Positions 1-9,441 are shown, counted from the stretch's first letter. The stretch: 64,000 bases of DNA from Paenibacillus durus (GCF_000756615.1 NZ_CP009288.1:682001-746000); one strand, 5' to 3'. Notes: generated from the sequence alone by a model not told the origin. Made by a program: numbers and translations.

Positions 1-888
1 GATATTGGCAAGGCCAGGGCCGTAGAATTCGACGAATTTGCCGACCACGCCTTTTTTACGCAGCAATTGGGTAACGGTCAGCGCCAGATCGGTTGCCGTA
101 GCGCCTTCCACCAGACTGCCCGTCAGCTTGAAGCCGATAACGTCAGGGGTTACAAAATAGAGCGGCTGCCCCAGCATGCCGGCTTCCGCTTCGATACCGC
201 CGACGCCCCAGCCTACGACGCCTAGACCGTTGATCATCGTCGTATGGGAGTCCGTGCCTACCAGCGAATCCGGATACACGGTCGTCTCTCCGTCAGCCGT
301 CTTCGTGGCTGCTACCGAAGCGAGATACTCCAGGTTGACCTGATGCACGATGCCGGTCGCCGGAGGAACGGCGCGGAAATTGTTGAATGCCGTCTGCGCC
401 CAGCGCAGGAAGCGGTAGCGTTCCTCGTTGCGTTCGAATTCAACGTTCATATTGTATTCCAGCGCATCCTTGGTGCCGAAGGCGTCGACCATAACCGAGT
501 GGTCGATAACGAGGTCGACCGGCACGAGCGGGTTGATCTGCTTCGGATCGCCGCCGGCTTTTTTCACGGTATCCCGCATGGCCGCAAGGTCTACAACCAC
601 CGGTACGCCGGTGAAATCCTGCAGCACGATCCGCGCCGGAATGAATGGGATTTCCTTGCCGCGGTCGATGTCGCCGGCCCATCCGGCCAGCTGTTTGACA
701 TGCTCTTCCGTAATAGCTCTTCCGTCGAACTGGCGGACGGCGGCCTCAAGCAGCACTTTAATGGAAAAAGGAAGGGAAGAGATGCTGCCGAGTCCTTGCT
801 GTTCAAGGGATTGAAGATCGTAATAACGGTACGTTTGGCCGCCCGATGTGAACGAGCGAACCAGATTGAAATTATCCTTGCTTGGCAT
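1..888 (-). CDS. acnA: Aconitate hydratase, N-terminal 296 residues (runs off left edge)
   Basis: TCA-cycle enzyme interconverting citrate and isocitrate through a [4Fe-4S] cluster in the cytoplasm; in Bacillus the apo-enzyme (CitB) can also bind RNA. Translating the minus strand from the ATG at 886-888 gives MPSKDNFNLVRSF, followed by aconitase A/IRP1-type motifs: DLVIDHSV, VEFERNEERYRFL, IVHQVNLEYL and SLVGTDSHTTM. The start has a strong AGGAGG site seven bases upstream. The cluster-binding cysteines lie further on, beyond the window, so catalytic integrity cannot be judged here. The gene stands alone and is divergent from the amidase gene. Family assignment is firm. Confidence 0.95.
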   Translation of the reverse strand, partial: MPSKDNFNLVRSFTSGGQTYRYYDLQSLEQQGLGSISSLPFSIKVLLEAAVRQFDGRAITEEHVKQLAGWAGDIDRGKEIPFIPARIVLQDFTGVPVVVDLAAMRDTVKKAGGDPKQINPLVPVDLVIDHSVMVDAFGTKDALEYNMNVEFERNEERYRFLRWAQTAFNNFRAVPPATGIVHQVNLEYLASVAATKTADGETTVYPDSLVGTDSHTTMINGLGVVGWGVGGIEAEAGMLGQPLYFVTPDVIGFKLTGSLVEGATATDLALTVTQLLRKKGVVGKFVEFYGPGLANI

Positions 889-947
889 GAATGTGCCTCC
901 TTGTTTCATCTGTTGAAACTCCATTTCATATTCAACTCTGTCTATTT

Positions 948-976
948 AGTATAACGGTTACAGGAGGTCGAGTAAA
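948..976 (-). promoter_or_regulatory. Predicted sigma-A promoter of acnA
   Basis: On the minus strand, TTTACT (-35) and TATACT (-10) are separated by exactly 17 bases, about 60 bases upstream of the acnA start. No CcpC or CcpA site was recognised with confidence. Confidence 0.6.
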
Positions 977-1249
977 GTTTTTTCCTTCATTTTATTCGAA
1001 AAATCCGCTCCTCTTCCGGCCCTGAATCCCAAGTCAAATATTTGAATTAAACTTCAAGGCCAACACAGCACTTTGCGGAGTTATTGTCCGTATAGCCGCC
1101 CGCTCTGCCTCATATACATAGTACAGCAGCATATTGTCCTGGCGAAGCGCAGCCTTTGGCCCGGGAATTTGCTTTAGGCGATTTTCTTGCGGGTAACGCG
1201 TAAGTTCGGCAGATTCATGTATCTGTGCGGGAAGGGGCGAAAATGGGCA

Positions 1250-2260
1250 ATGGATCAGAAATGGAAGCAAAGCCTGTATGTATATGTCGATTCATGCAAC
1301 AAGAGCCGGGTGGTTCCCGAAGAGGAAGTCTTCACCGGCGCTTTGAGCGAACCGGACATCCGGCTCGGGCAGCAGCAGCACGGCCGGAGGATTACGAAAT
1401 GGTACAGCGATAGAGGGATCACGCCCCGGCGCTGCGAGACGGGGGTCAAGGTGCTGCGGACGGCGCAGCGAGATTCGGGGGACGTTGTAGCGGAAGTTGC
1501 CCTGCACAGCGCATTTTATTATGAAAAAGGCGGGGTCACGCACCGCGAAGACAAAGTGGAGCGGGAGCGCCTGACCTTTGCGAATGCTAACGGGAATGCC
1601 GGGTGGGCTGTCGCCGGTGTGGAGCGGGATATTGCGGAGAAGGTTCCCCGGAAAGGTGCCGGAGTGTCTCCGGCGGAACTCTCCGGCCTTGAAGCGCCGC
1701 CTTTTCCGGGGCCGCTGCTAAGCCGCAGGGTGATAGGCCCTTCCGTCCGCGATGTCCGGTACCGCCGGGAAGATGCGGCGGCGTACGCGGACCGGTGGTG
1801 GAATGAGAACAATCCGGAATTTGAAACATTCGCCGTGGACTGCACGAATTATGTCTCCCAATGTCTCTTTGCAGGGGGGGCACCGATCAACTATACTGGT
1901 AAAAGAGAAACGGGCTGGTGGTATAAAGGCTACGTCGGCAAGCAGGAGGAGTGGAGCTTCAGTTGGGCTGTCTCGGACAGTCTGCGCCGCTATCTGGACG
2001 GGGAACGCCGCTACGGCCTTCGCGCGGAAACCGTGGAGCGGCCCGAACAGCTGATGCTTGGTGACGTCATCCAGTACGACTGGGACGGAGACGGACGCTT
2101 TCAGCACAGCACGATCGTTACGGCCTTTGACGCAGGCGGCATGCCGCTTGTCAATGCGCATACGGTGCCAAGCCGCCATCGCTACTGGGATTATCGCGAT
2201 TCCTATGCCTGGACCGACAGGACGGCGTACCGTTTTTTTCACATTTACGATTATCTATAA
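1250..2260 (+). CDS. Amidase-domain protein (Amidase_6-like), 336 aa
   Basis: The C-terminal half (about residues 180-335) matches the Amidase_6 family, putative cysteine amidases/peptidases: YADRWWNENNPEFETF, then DCTNYVSQCLFAGG with the presumed catalytic Cys, then a histidine in FQHSTIV. The N-terminal ~150 residues, rich in R, E and V, resemble the uncharacterised leader found in such proteins in Paenibacillus. I chose the ATG at 1250 because GGAAGGGG lies 12 bases upstream; an in-frame ATG at 1217 and a TTG at 1187 are alternatives. No signal peptide is evident, so location is uncertain. The ddl gene starts 19 bases after the stop, so the two may be co-transcribed. The natural substrate is unknown. 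Confidence 0.8.
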   Translation: MDQKWKQSLYVYVDSCNKSRVVPEEEVFTGALSEPDIRLGQQQHGRRITKWYSDRGITPRRCETGVKVLRTAQRDSGDVVAEVALHSAFYYEKGGVTHREDKVERERLTFANANGNAGWAVAGVERDIAEKVPRKGAGVSPAELSGLEAPPFPGPLLSRRVIGPSVRDVRYRREDAAAYADRWWNENNPEFETFAVDCTNYVSQCLFAGGAPINYTGKRETGWWYKGYVGKQEEWSFSWAVSDSLRRYLDGERRYGLRAETVERPEQLMLGDVIQYDWDGDGRFQHSTIVTAFDAGGMPLVNAHTVPSRHRYWDYRDSYAWTDRTAYRFFHIYDYL

Positions 2261-2279
2261 TCCGGAAAGAGGTTAAGGA

Positions 2280-3371
2280 ATGGACAATGCAAAACTGACA
2301 GTGGGTCTGGTGTACGGCGGCAAATCGGGAGAACATGAAATATCGCTGCAGACTGCTTTTGCCGTGATGAACGCTTTCGACTACGATAAATATGAAATCC
2401 TCCCTTTTTATATTACGAAACAGGGGCTGTGGAAGATCGGTGAGAAGCTTGAAGCTCCGTTCAGCCATCTGGAGCAGCTTAAGCTGGAAGGAGTGTCCGC
2501 AGACACGGGCAAGGCGCTGAACGCCGTATTCAGCGGTCTCGGCGGTGAAAGCGTGGTCGACGTGATGTTCCCGCTGCTTCACGGCACGAATGGTGAAGAC
2601 GGAACGATTCAAGGCTTGTTCGAGATGGCTAATATTCCTTATATCGGCGCGGGCGTGCTGGCCTCGGCTGTGGGCATGGACAAAGTCGTCATGAAGAAGC
2701 TGTTCGCGGAAATGAGGCTTGAGCAGTGCCGGTACGGTTATTTTAATGCCGCCATCTGGAAGAGCAAGAGCCATGATCTGATTGTCGGAATTGAAGATAA
2801 GCTCGGCTATCCGGTATTCGTGAAGCCGGCCAACCTGGGCTCCAGCGTCGGTATCTCCAAAGCCGTAGATAAGGAGAGCCTGATCAAAGCGGTTGAGACC
2901 GCCTTCCGTTACGATACCAAGGTTCTTGTCGAGGAATTCATTGAAGGGCGCGAACTGGAGGTCAGCGTGCTTGGCAACGACGAGCCGGAAGCATCCGTTC
3001 CCGGCGAAATCGTCTCCTCCGGAGAATATTACGATTACGCGGCCAAGTATATCGACGGCAAATCGCAGATGCTGATTCCGGCTTCCGTCGATCCCGAAAC
3101 GGCCGACCGTCTGCGGGAGCTGGCACTGGCTGCTTACCGGGCTATTCAGGGCAGCGGCATTGCGCGGGTCGACTTCTTCCTTCGTAAATCCGACGGCAGA
3201 ATTTTGATCAACGAGGTCAACACGATGCCCGGCTTCACGCCGTTCAGCATGTATCCGCTCTTGTGGCGCGAGACGGGCCTATCCTACCAGGCGCTGCTGG
3301 ACCGCATGATCGCGCTTGCCTTCGAGCGTTATCAGCTCAAGCAGGGCTTGAAATACGATAACGAGCAATAA
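2280..3371 (+). CDS. ddl: D-alanine--D-alanine ligase
   Basis: ATP-grasp ligase making the D-Ala-D-Ala dipeptide for peptidoglycan precursors in the cytoplasm. The 363 residues show the family signatures GKSGEHEISLQTA near the N-terminus, HGTNGEDGTIQG, the grasp-loop segment VKPANLGSSVGISKA, and INEVNTMPGFTPFSMYP for the metal- and substrate-binding end. The omega-loop motif YDYAAKY is the form found in D-Ala-specific ligases; the VanA-type D-lactate enzymes differ here, so no glycopeptide-resistance role is suggested. AGAGGTTAAGGA precedes the ATG. Full length for the DdlA type. Confidence 0.96.
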   Translation: MDNAKLTVGLVYGGKSGEHEISLQTAFAVMNAFDYDKYEILPFYITKQGLWKIGEKLEAPFSHLEQLKLEGVSADTGKALNAVFSGLGGESVVDVMFPLLHGTNGEDGTIQGLFEMANIPYIGAGVLASAVGMDKVVMKKLFAEMRLEQCRYGYFNAAIWKSKSHDLIVGIEDKLGYPVFVKPANLGSSVGISKAVDKESLIKAVETAFRYDTKVLVEEFIEGRELEVSVLGNDEPEASVPGEIVSSGEYYDYAAKYIDGKSQMLIPASVDPETADRLRELALAAYRAIQGSGIARVDFFLRKSDGRILINEVNTMPGFTPFSMYPLLWRETGLSYQALLDRMIALAFERYQLKQGLKYDNEQ

Positions 3372-3413
3372 TAAACAATAGGCGGATCATCCGGCCGGAA
3401 AGGAGAAGGGATT

Positions 3414-3731
3414 ATGGGATTTCAAACGGAGTTTAATTCGGTATGCAAATTCAAGAATGAGCAGGAGCTGTACGAACTGCTGGAATACGGACGCTGTAAA
3501 ATGCTGAAGCAGGGGTTCCGCATCTTTCCGACCGGACAGAAGGTTATTGCCTATACGCCGGACAACATTGCCGTGGCTATCGTGAAAATCTCGGCGTCTA
3601 TCGCGGAGATCAACTTCCAGGGCCATGAAGTCACCGCGGTCGAGATGGAGCTTGTCCGCAAGCTGAACGACGAAGAATCCAGAGTACAGACGGCGCTGGC
3701 TGACGAGATGTTCTTCGGGGAACGGGAATGA
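3414..3731 (+). CDS. Small conserved protein of unknown function, 105 aa
   Basis: Starts at an ATG behind a good GGAAAGGAGAAGG site. The sequence is a plausible small cytoplasmic alpha/beta protein (MGFQTEFNSVCKF at the N-terminus, GFRIFPTGQKVIAYT in the middle, an acidic helix at the end). The GFRIFP segment recalls DUF2584-type Bacillus proteins, but I cannot confirm that. Its stop overlaps the uvsE start by four bases (ATGA), so the two are translationally coupled. No function is proposed. Confidence 0.7.
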   Translation: MGFQTEFNSVCKFKNEQELYELLEYGRCKMLKQGFRIFPTGQKVIAYTPDNIAVAIVKISASIAEINFQGHEVTAVEMELVRKLNDEESRVQTALADEMFFGERE

Positions 3732-4735
3732 TCGTCCGCTTCGGCTATGTCGCGATGTCCACCGTCATTAAAAATTGTTCACCATCCAAGACGATGACGA
3801 TGGCTTCATTCAGCAAGCTGCAAGACCGCGAGGCGGCGATTCGCCGCCTTGAGTCGATTGCCAGAGGCAATTTGCATAATACGCTCAGGCTGCTGAGACA
3901 TAACCGGGCGTCCGGCATAAAGGTGTACCGGATGACCTCGAAGCTGGTCCCTCTGGCTACCCACCCGGAGCTGCGGGACTGGAATCCGTTTGCCGCGCTG
4001 GCCGATGATTTTGCCGAGGTTGGCCGTTATATCAAGGAGAACGGGATAAGGGTGTCTTTCCATCCCGATCATTTTACTGTGCTGAGTACTCCTCGTCCCG
4101 AGGTGCTTGCCAGTTCCGTCCGAGACCTGCGGCATCATACGGACATGCTCTTCGCAATGAATCTTCCGGCCACGGCCAAGAACAATATTCATATTGGAGG
4201 AGCCTACGGGGACAAATCTTCTGCGGCGGCGCGGTTCGCGGAGCACTTCCGGGAGCTCGTGCCGGAAATGCAGGAACGAATCACGCTTGAGAACGACGAC
4301 AAGACGTTCAATGCAGTGGAGACGCTTCAGGTCTGCAAGACGCTCGGCCTGCCGATGGTGCTGGATATCCATCATCAATGGGTGAATAACGAGGGGGAAT
4401 CTCCCTGGGAGCTGTGGCCGGAAGTCAGCCGGACCTGGCAGACGCCGCTGGCCCAGAAGGACGCTGCAACAGATAAGCCGCTTCCGCCCAAGATCCACGT
4501 GTCCAGTCCCCGCAGCCCTTCCGATCCCCGGAGCCATGCCGATGGCGTTGAGCCGGGGCCGCTGCTTGCTTTTCTGAAACGGATCGCGCCTTGTACGCCG
4601 GCGGTGGATGTGATGATTGAAGCTAAGGCGAAGGACGGGGCGCTGTTTGAGCTGATGGAGACGCTGAAAGGACAGGAAGGCACAGAAAGCGGAATCGCTG
4701 TATTGGACGGAGCGAGCATCGGTATCGAGGCATAA
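3728..4735 (+). CDS. uvsE: UV DNA damage endonuclease UvsE
   Basis: UVDE-family TIM-barrel endonuclease that nicks DNA 5' of UV photoproducts and starts alternative excision repair. The 335 residues begin MIVRFGYVAMST and contain the metal-site segments typical of the family: RVSFHPDHF, NNIHIGGAYGDK, ITLENDD, VLDIHHQWVN and KIHVSSPRS. Length is normal. The start overlaps the upstream small gene by four bases. In Bacillus the homologue (YwjD) protects spores and cells from UV. Assignment is strong. Confidence 0.93.
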   Translation: MIVRFGYVAMSTVIKNCSPSKTMTMASFSKLQDREAAIRRLESIARGNLHNTLRLLRHNRASGIKVYRMTSKLVPLATHPELRDWNPFAALADDFAEVGRYIKENGIRVSFHPDHFTVLSTPRPEVLASSVRDLRHHTDMLFAMNLPATAKNNIHIGGAYGDKSSAAARFAEHFRELVPEMQERITLENDDKTFNAVETLQVCKTLGLPMVLDIHHQWVNNEGESPWELWPEVSRTWQTPLAQKDAATDKPLPPKIHVSSPRSPSDPRSHADGVEPGPLLAFLKRIAPCTPAVDVMIEAKAKDGALFELMETLKGQEGTESGIAVLDGASIGIEA

Positions 4736-4833
4736 ATTATAGCCTGTCTGACTTGATAAGTGGCCGCAAATGAGGTACTTTGAAGGAAACTTTGGTTTAC
4801 CCGCAAAACTTAACAATTAAAGGAGCATATAAA

Positions 4834-5604
4834 ATGGGAGAACTGCTGACCGGAAAAAACATTGTTGTGATGGGTGTGGCGAACGATCGCAGCATCGCCT
4901 GGGCGATTGCCAAAAGCCTGTCGGAACAGGGAGCGCGCCTTGCCTTTACATATGAGAGCGAACGTGTGGAAGGACGGGTGCGCAAGCTGGCCGAGACCAT
5001 TCCCGGTTCAGTGATTCTGCCATGCAACGTTACGGTTGATGAGGAAATCGACAAGCTGGCAGAGGAACTGAAAGAGAGCTTTGGCGTGCTGCACGGCATT
5101 GTTCACAGCATCGCCTTCGCCAAAGGGGAGGACCTCGAAGGCCGCTTTGCCGACACCTCACGCTCGGGCTTTGCGCTGGCGCATGATATCAGCGCCTACT
5201 CGCTGGTTGCGGTCGCCCAGCGGCTGCATCCGCTCATGACCGAGGGCGGCTCCATTATCACTATGACGTATATGGGCTCGGAGCGCGTCATGCGCAATTA
5301 TAACGTAATGGGTGTGGCAAAAGCGGCGCTTGAGGCTTCGGTGCGCTATCTGGCGAGTGACCTGGGTCCGGATAACATCCGGGTAAACGCCGTTTCGGCC
5401 GGACCGATCCGCACCTTGGCTGCCAAAGGCATCAGCGATTTCAACTCGATTCTGCGTATCGTGGAAGAGAAGGCGCCGCTTCGGCGCAGTACGGATTCCG
5501 CCGAGGTCGGCGATACGGCGATGTTCCTGATGAGTCATCTGTCACGCGGGATTACCGGAGAAGTAATTTATGTGGACGGTGGATATCACATCATCGGAGG
5601 TTAG
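4834..5604 (+). CDS. fabI: Enoyl-[acyl-carrier-protein] reductase (NADH), FabI type
   Basis: Last reductive step of each fatty-acid elongation cycle (FASII), a short-chain dehydrogenase acting in the cytoplasm. The 256 residues show GVANDRSIAWAIAKSL (nucleotide-binding, FabI style), the catalytic Tyr-x6-Lys pair in YNVMGVAKAAL, and SAGPIRTLAAKGI. The ATG at 4834 is preceded by AAAGGAG at proper spacing; the upstream in-frame codons have no such site. It follows uvsE by 98 bases on the same strand. A GGTACTTT half-site upstream is too weak to call a FapR operator. Confidence 0.95.
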   Translation: MGELLTGKNIVVMGVANDRSIAWAIAKSLSEQGARLAFTYESERVEGRVRKLAETIPGSVILPCNVTVDEEIDKLAEELKESFGVLHGIVHSIAFAKGEDLEGRFADTSRSGFALAHDISAYSLVAVAQRLHPLMTEGGSIITMTYMGSERVMRNYNVMGVAKAALEASVRYLASDLGPDNIRVNAVSAGPIRTLAAKGISDFNSILRIVEEKAPLRRSTDSAEVGDTAMFLMSHLSRGITGEVIYVDGGYHIIGG

Positions 5605-5687
5605 CAAGCGGGCCGGACGGCAGGTCCCCGCGAGCTGCGAAGGATCGCTGGACCCGGCTATCAAGTTGAAGAAAGCGGAGTGAAGAG

Positions 5688-6566
5688 ATGAGTTCTTTAA
5701 ATCCTAATGGCAGTAAAGAGCGGGAACCTTATGTCGTATCCGGCAAAGGTTATACGGCGGTAGCCATCAATGCGGCTGCCAAAGCCGGAGAATATATCAA
5801 GAGCAGACAAGGGACGGTAAAGGAACTGGGAACGAAGTCATCGGCGCGTGATCTGGTGACGGAAGTGGATAAAGGCGCAGAGCAGATGATCCGCAGACTT
5901 GTGATGACGCACTATCCCGATCATGCTTTTCTGGGTGAGGAAGGAGTCGAACCGGGAGCCAATGCCGTAACCGCCGCACTGGAGGAGCTGAAAGACAACG
6001 AGTATCTCTGGATCGTCGACCCGGTGGACGGAACAACCAACTTCGTCCACGGTTTTCCCTTCTACACGGTATCCATCGCACTTGCCGTACGCGGCGAATT
6101 GACGGTTGGCGTTATTTACGATCCGGTGCGCGATGAAATGTTTGTGGCTGAAAAAGGAAAAGGCGCTTACGTGCATGGCGTCAAGACTGCCGTCTCTTCG
6201 GAAGCCGCGCTTGACGATAGTTTGATTGCTATTGGCTTTCCGCCGGACCGGCAGTTTGCCCAACCGACTAATCTGGCTGCCTTCCAGAACATCCTGCCGA
6301 AAGTACGCGGCGTCCGCGCCGGGGGCTCCGCCGCTCTGCATCTGGCTTATGTGGCCGCAGGAAGGGTCAGCGCTTACTATGAAGCGGGTCTAAGCCCTTG
6401 GGACTGCGCCGCCGGTGTGCTGCTGGTCAAGGAATCGGGCGGAGTGGTTACCGATATGCGGGGTGAGCCGTATCATATCGGCACACGCCACATTGTGGCT
6501 TCCAACGGGCATATTCACGAAGACATTCTATCTTCCCTGAAAGAAGCGGGAGCGACCGGATTCTAG
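5688..6566 (+). CDS. suhB: Inositol monophosphatase family protein
   Basis: Mg2+-dependent, lithium-sensitive phosphatase fold. The three metal-binding motifs are intact: FLGEEG, WIVDPVDGTTNFVHGFP and SPWDCAAGVLLVKESGG, over 292 residues, the usual length. Substrate may be inositol-1-phosphate, another sugar phosphate or a nucleotide such as pAp; the sequence does not decide, so suhB is used in the family sense. The start at 5688 follows AAAGCGGAGTGAAGAG. It lies 83 bases after fabI with no terminator visible between them. Confidence 0.9.
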   Translation: MSSLNPNGSKEREPYVVSGKGYTAVAINAAAKAGEYIKSRQGTVKELGTKSSARDLVTEVDKGAEQMIRRLVMTHYPDHAFLGEEGVEPGANAVTAALEELKDNEYLWIVDPVDGTTNFVHGFPFYTVSIALAVRGELTVGVIYDPVRDEMFVAEKGKGAYVHGVKTAVSSEAALDDSLIAIGFPPDRQFAQPTNLAAFQNILPKVRGVRAGGSAALHLAYVAAGRVSAYYEAGLSPWDCAAGVLLVKESGGVVTDMRGEPYHIGTRHIVASNGHIHEDILSSLKEAGATGF

Positions 6567-6593
6567 CATATACAGAAGGAGGCAGGGCTTAGG

Positions 6594-6911
6594 ATGAACG
6601 GGAAGGAAGACCTGGAACGTCGCTTAAGCGAAATGCTGACCGAAGGCGAACTAGAGCAAAGCAGCCGCGAAGCGGGACAGCGCCATTCCATATCGCCGAA
6701 ATACGAAATACGCATTCAGACCGCGCTTGATCCGATTGTGGAGGAGACTTACCGTTATCGGGAAATGGCCCGGGAACTGGACGACAGATATGACAAATAT
6801 CTGGAACGGGCGCGGACAAAAGAACGGAAGGATGCCTCTTCCGATCCGATTTCCAGCACGGCTTCCGATACGCCGGCGGACGGGAAGGAGCTTTCCGAAG
6901 GCGGCGGATAG
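6594..6911 (+). CDS. Hypothetical charged protein, 105 aa
   Basis: An open frame with an AAGGAGGCAGGGCTTAGG site before the ATG, 27 bases after the phosphatase gene. The product is very hydrophilic and rich in E, R and S; residues 40-80 form a likely amphipathic or coiled helix (YRYREMARELDDRYDKYLER), and the C-terminal 25 residues are a disordered Ser/Gly-rich tail. I recognise no domain. It is probably real because of its site, spacing and the terminator just downstream. Confidence 0.6.
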   Translation: MNGKEDLERRLSEMLTEGELEQSSREAGQRHSISPKYEIRIQTALDPIVEETYRYREMARELDDRYDKYLERARTKERKDASSDPISSTASDTPADGKELSEGGG

Positions 6912-6977
6912 AATGGCCGGAACCACGGCGGTGAACGGATATGCGGGACCTTAGCCGGTGCATTTATAACATAACAG

Positions 6978-7016
6978 GAGTCCAGGGACGTGTTGCAGCG
7001 GACCCGGGCTCTTTTT
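6978..7016 (+). terminator. Rho-independent terminator
   Basis: GAGTCCAGG pairs with CCCGGGCTC across a 20-base loop, with one mismatch and one G-U pair, followed by TTTTT. It would end the transcript running from fabI or the phosphatase gene. Confidence 0.65.
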
Positions 7017-7167
7017 AACATACAGAGTTCTGGTAGAAGCGTCCTGTGAAGCCGAAGCTCGCTTGCGGCATATTTGGAGCGGGGGTGCCAAGTATACCTT
7101 TATGGGTATCCGAATGAATGATAGAATGAAATAAATGGAAGAATCAATACATACTTGGAGGGATATA

Positions 7168-8445
7168 ATGATTGATTTGCGGAACAAATGGACAGCCGCC
7201 GTAATCTGCTTACTGCTCGTAACCATGCTGCTTGGCTCGGGAGTCCAAGACGCTTCGGCAGCCGCTGTGGAAGCGGCGCAGCCGGATGTTGTCAGCATCG
7301 TGACGCTGGGGGACTCCATCACAGCCGGCTATGAGCCGGGCATGAATCTGAGTTCCCAGCCTTACGGTTACGCGGAACGCCTGCTGGAGCAGGCGTGGTT
7401 TCACGGCAAGCGCGCCACGCTGGGCAACTATGGCATCTTAGGGCTGACGACTGCCGGACTTCGAAATTACACGGCAGCGATCAAGGACGGCACATCCATT
7501 ACCGCTGACAGCATCCAGCCCGGCATTGCCGATCCGCGCCTGGATTCGTTTGCGGCCAAAGCCGAGCAGGCCAAGGCCGATATTGCCGCAGCGAAACTGA
7601 TTATGATCACCATCGGCGGCAATGATGTGAGCAGTCTGCTGCAGCAGGCCAAGGATATGTCGGATGCCGATCTAAAGGCCCGCGTGCAAGAGCTGCTGGA
7701 CGCTTATACAGCTAATGCCACCGCTGCGCTGGAGAACATAAGAGCGATGAATCCGAACGCGACGATTATCATTGCCGACCAATATCAGCCCGTTCCGCAG
7801 CTTTATGCCGGCCAGAGCTATGCGAAGCTGATGGGCGCTGCCGCAAGCTTTACGCAGGCCACCGACAGTTTGGCCGCTAACGTAACGCGCGCAGACGCCC
7901 CCGTATTGGTCGCTCATGCGGCCTCGCGGTTTGCGGGCCAGGAGGGGTCATTGACGCATATTATCTCAGACTCCGATTTCCATCCGACCCAGCTTGGCTA
8001 CGAGACAATTGCCAAGGTGTTCTCTGAAATGGTATGGGGCGATTACCGTGTGCCGAGCACGTTCCTGACCCCCTCCGCCTCGCAGCGGCCGATGACGATT
8101 GTCGTTAACAGCACGGAGCTGAATACGCCCAACAAGCCAATCGTCCGCAGCAGCCAGAATTTCCTTGCGCTGGCGGATGTGCTGAAGGCGATGGGAGCAA
8201 GCGGCAAATGGGACAACAAGACCGCAAGCGCGACGATTGTTTACGGAGACCGGACAGTGGTCATTACGATCGGCTCCAAGACGATACAGGTGAACGGGCA
8301 AAAGATCGCGATAGACAACCCGGCCTTTTTACAGAAGACAGGCAAGGAAGTCAAGACGTATTTGCCGCTGGCCGCGCTGGCCACGGGTCTGGGCTTCGAT
8401 GTGGAGTACAGTGCGCAGCTGCGTACCGCTTTTATCAATCCTTAA
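7168..8445 (+). CDS. Secreted SGNH/GDSL hydrolase with stalk domain
   Basis: Begins with a signal peptide (VICLLLVTMLLG, cleavage near DASA). Residues about 45-290 form an SGNH esterase/lipase: block I TLGDSITAG with nucleophile Ser50, block III IGGND, block V DFHPTQLGY with Asp270 and His272. The last ~110 residues resemble a copper-amine-oxidase N-terminal-like stalk domain (VRSSQNFLALADVL, YLPLAALATGLGF), common in exported Paenibacillus proteins. The ATG at 7168 has TTGGAGGGATATA before it. The target could be an acylated polysaccharide, lipid or cell-wall ester; the sequence does not say. Confidence 0.88.
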   Translation: MIDLRNKWTAAVICLLLVTMLLGSGVQDASAAAVEAAQPDVVSIVTLGDSITAGYEPGMNLSSQPYGYAERLLEQAWFHGKRATLGNYGILGLTTAGLRNYTAAIKDGTSITADSIQPGIADPRLDSFAAKAEQAKADIAAAKLIMITIGGNDVSSLLQQAKDMSDADLKARVQELLDAYTANATAALENIRAMNPNATIIIADQYQPVPQLYAGQSYAKLMGAAASFTQATDSLAANVTRADAPVLVAHAASRFAGQEGSLTHIISDSDFHPTQLGYETIAKVFSEMVWGDYRVPSTFLTPSASQRPMTIVVNSTELNTPNKPIVRSSQNFLALADVLKAMGASGKWDNKTASATIVYGDRTVVITIGSKTIQVNGQKIAIDNPAFLQKTGKEVKTYLPLAALATGLGFDVEYSAQLRTAFINP

Positions 8446-8510
8446 ATATAATAATAATTAAGCAAGCGCGTATTAAAATTTCATCAAGTGAAGCAAAGGT
8501 GGAGAATACG

Positions 8511-9116
8511 GTGTCCGAAGCAAAGTTTACGCAAGATTATGTGATTACGATGGATGATATTGTAAGAGAGGGGCATCCGGCGCTTCGGACTGTCACGGAG
8601 CCGATTAAGCTGCCTTTGACAGAGGAAGACCGCGAAACGCTGCTGTGCATGCTACAGTTCCTGAAGAACAGCCAGGATGAGGAGGCGGCGGCCAAGTATA
8701 AGCTGCGCTCAGGAGTGGGGCTCTCTGCCAATCAGATTGGGCTGAGTAAGCGGATGTTCGTCATGTTTACCCAGGATGAGCATGGCGCCCTGATCGAGCA
8801 TGCCCTCGTCAATCCCAAAACCGTCAGCCATTCTGTGGCGATGGTCTATTTGCCGGACTGCGAAGGCTGCCTGTCGGTCGACCGTCCGGTTCAGGGCTTT
8901 GTTCCAAGATATGAATCGGTCAAGGTAAAAGCTTATGATTTTGCGGCGGGCAAAGAGGTCCAGCTTCGCTTCAAGGGCTATACGGCGATTGTCTTTCAGC
9001 ATGAGATGGACCATCTGGACGGAATCATGTTCTACGACCGGATCGATAAAGAGAATCCGTTCAAGCTGCCGCAGGGCGTTCCGATCCGTAGTCTGTATGA
9101 CCGGGACGGGGAATAA
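8511..9116 (+). CDS. def: Peptide deformylase
   Basis: Metalloenzyme removing the N-formyl group from nascent proteins. All three motifs are present: GVGLSANQIG (motif 1, Ser for the usual second Ala), EGCLSV (motif 2, metal-ligand Cys) and HEMDHLDG (motif 3, two His ligands and catalytic Glu). 201 residues, Gram-positive (type 2) length with an insertion after the N-terminal helix. I chose the GTG at 8511 because AAAGGTGGAG lies six bases upstream; the frame is also open far upstream, but that stretch overlaps the hydrolase gene and is not protein-like. Confidence 0.94.
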   Translation: MSEAKFTQDYVITMDDIVREGHPALRTVTEPIKLPLTEEDRETLLCMLQFLKNSQDEEAAAKYKLRSGVGLSANQIGLSKRMFVMFTQDEHGALIEHALVNPKTVSHSVAMVYLPDCEGCLSVDRPVQGFVPRYESVKVKAYDFAAGKEVQLRFKGYTAIVFQHEMDHLDGIMFYDRIDKENPFKLPQGVPIRSLYDRDGE

Positions 9117-9176
9117 CACTGAAACAAATGATCTGGAAATGAATGATTTTCTGCAAACAAGCGTACATTATGAATC

Positions 9177-9219
9177 AAGGCGGCTGCAGCTTGCGTAACC
9201 GAAAGCGTCGGCCGCTTTT
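9177..9219 (+). terminator. Probable terminator of def
   Basis: AAGGCGGCT and GGCCGCTTTT can pair around a ~20-base loop, ending in TTTT and a pyrimidine-rich tail. Position and orientation fit the end of def. Confidence 0.5.
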
Positions 9220-9357
9220 CTTCTGCGTTATTTCGGCGGAAAAAAAGGGCTGCTTGCAAGGATATCCCCATCGGATCATCCGCTTCAACAAGACTGTCCC
9301 CGGCCTTGTGAGCCGTTAGCGGTGCGCTGGCTTAGGACTGACTACCCCACCGCACGC

Positions 9358-9399
9358 CAAAAAGCCGTTCAAGGACGACAGTGTCTGTCTTTGAACGGC
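9358..9399 (-). terminator. Rho-independent terminator of hemL
   Basis: GCCGTTCAA and TTGAACGGC are perfect 9-base arms (stem spans 9364-9399), with further pairing inside. On the minus strand the stem is followed by TTTTT. It lies 43 bases after the hemL stop. Confidence 0.8.
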
Positions 9400-9441
9400 G
9401 TATATTCTTGAAATATAAGACTGTATAAGCTTCGCGTCAGC

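Noticed and set aside
4736..4833. A FapR operator upstream of fabI
   Set aside because: Only a GGTACTTT half-site is present; the palindrome needed for FapR is missing.
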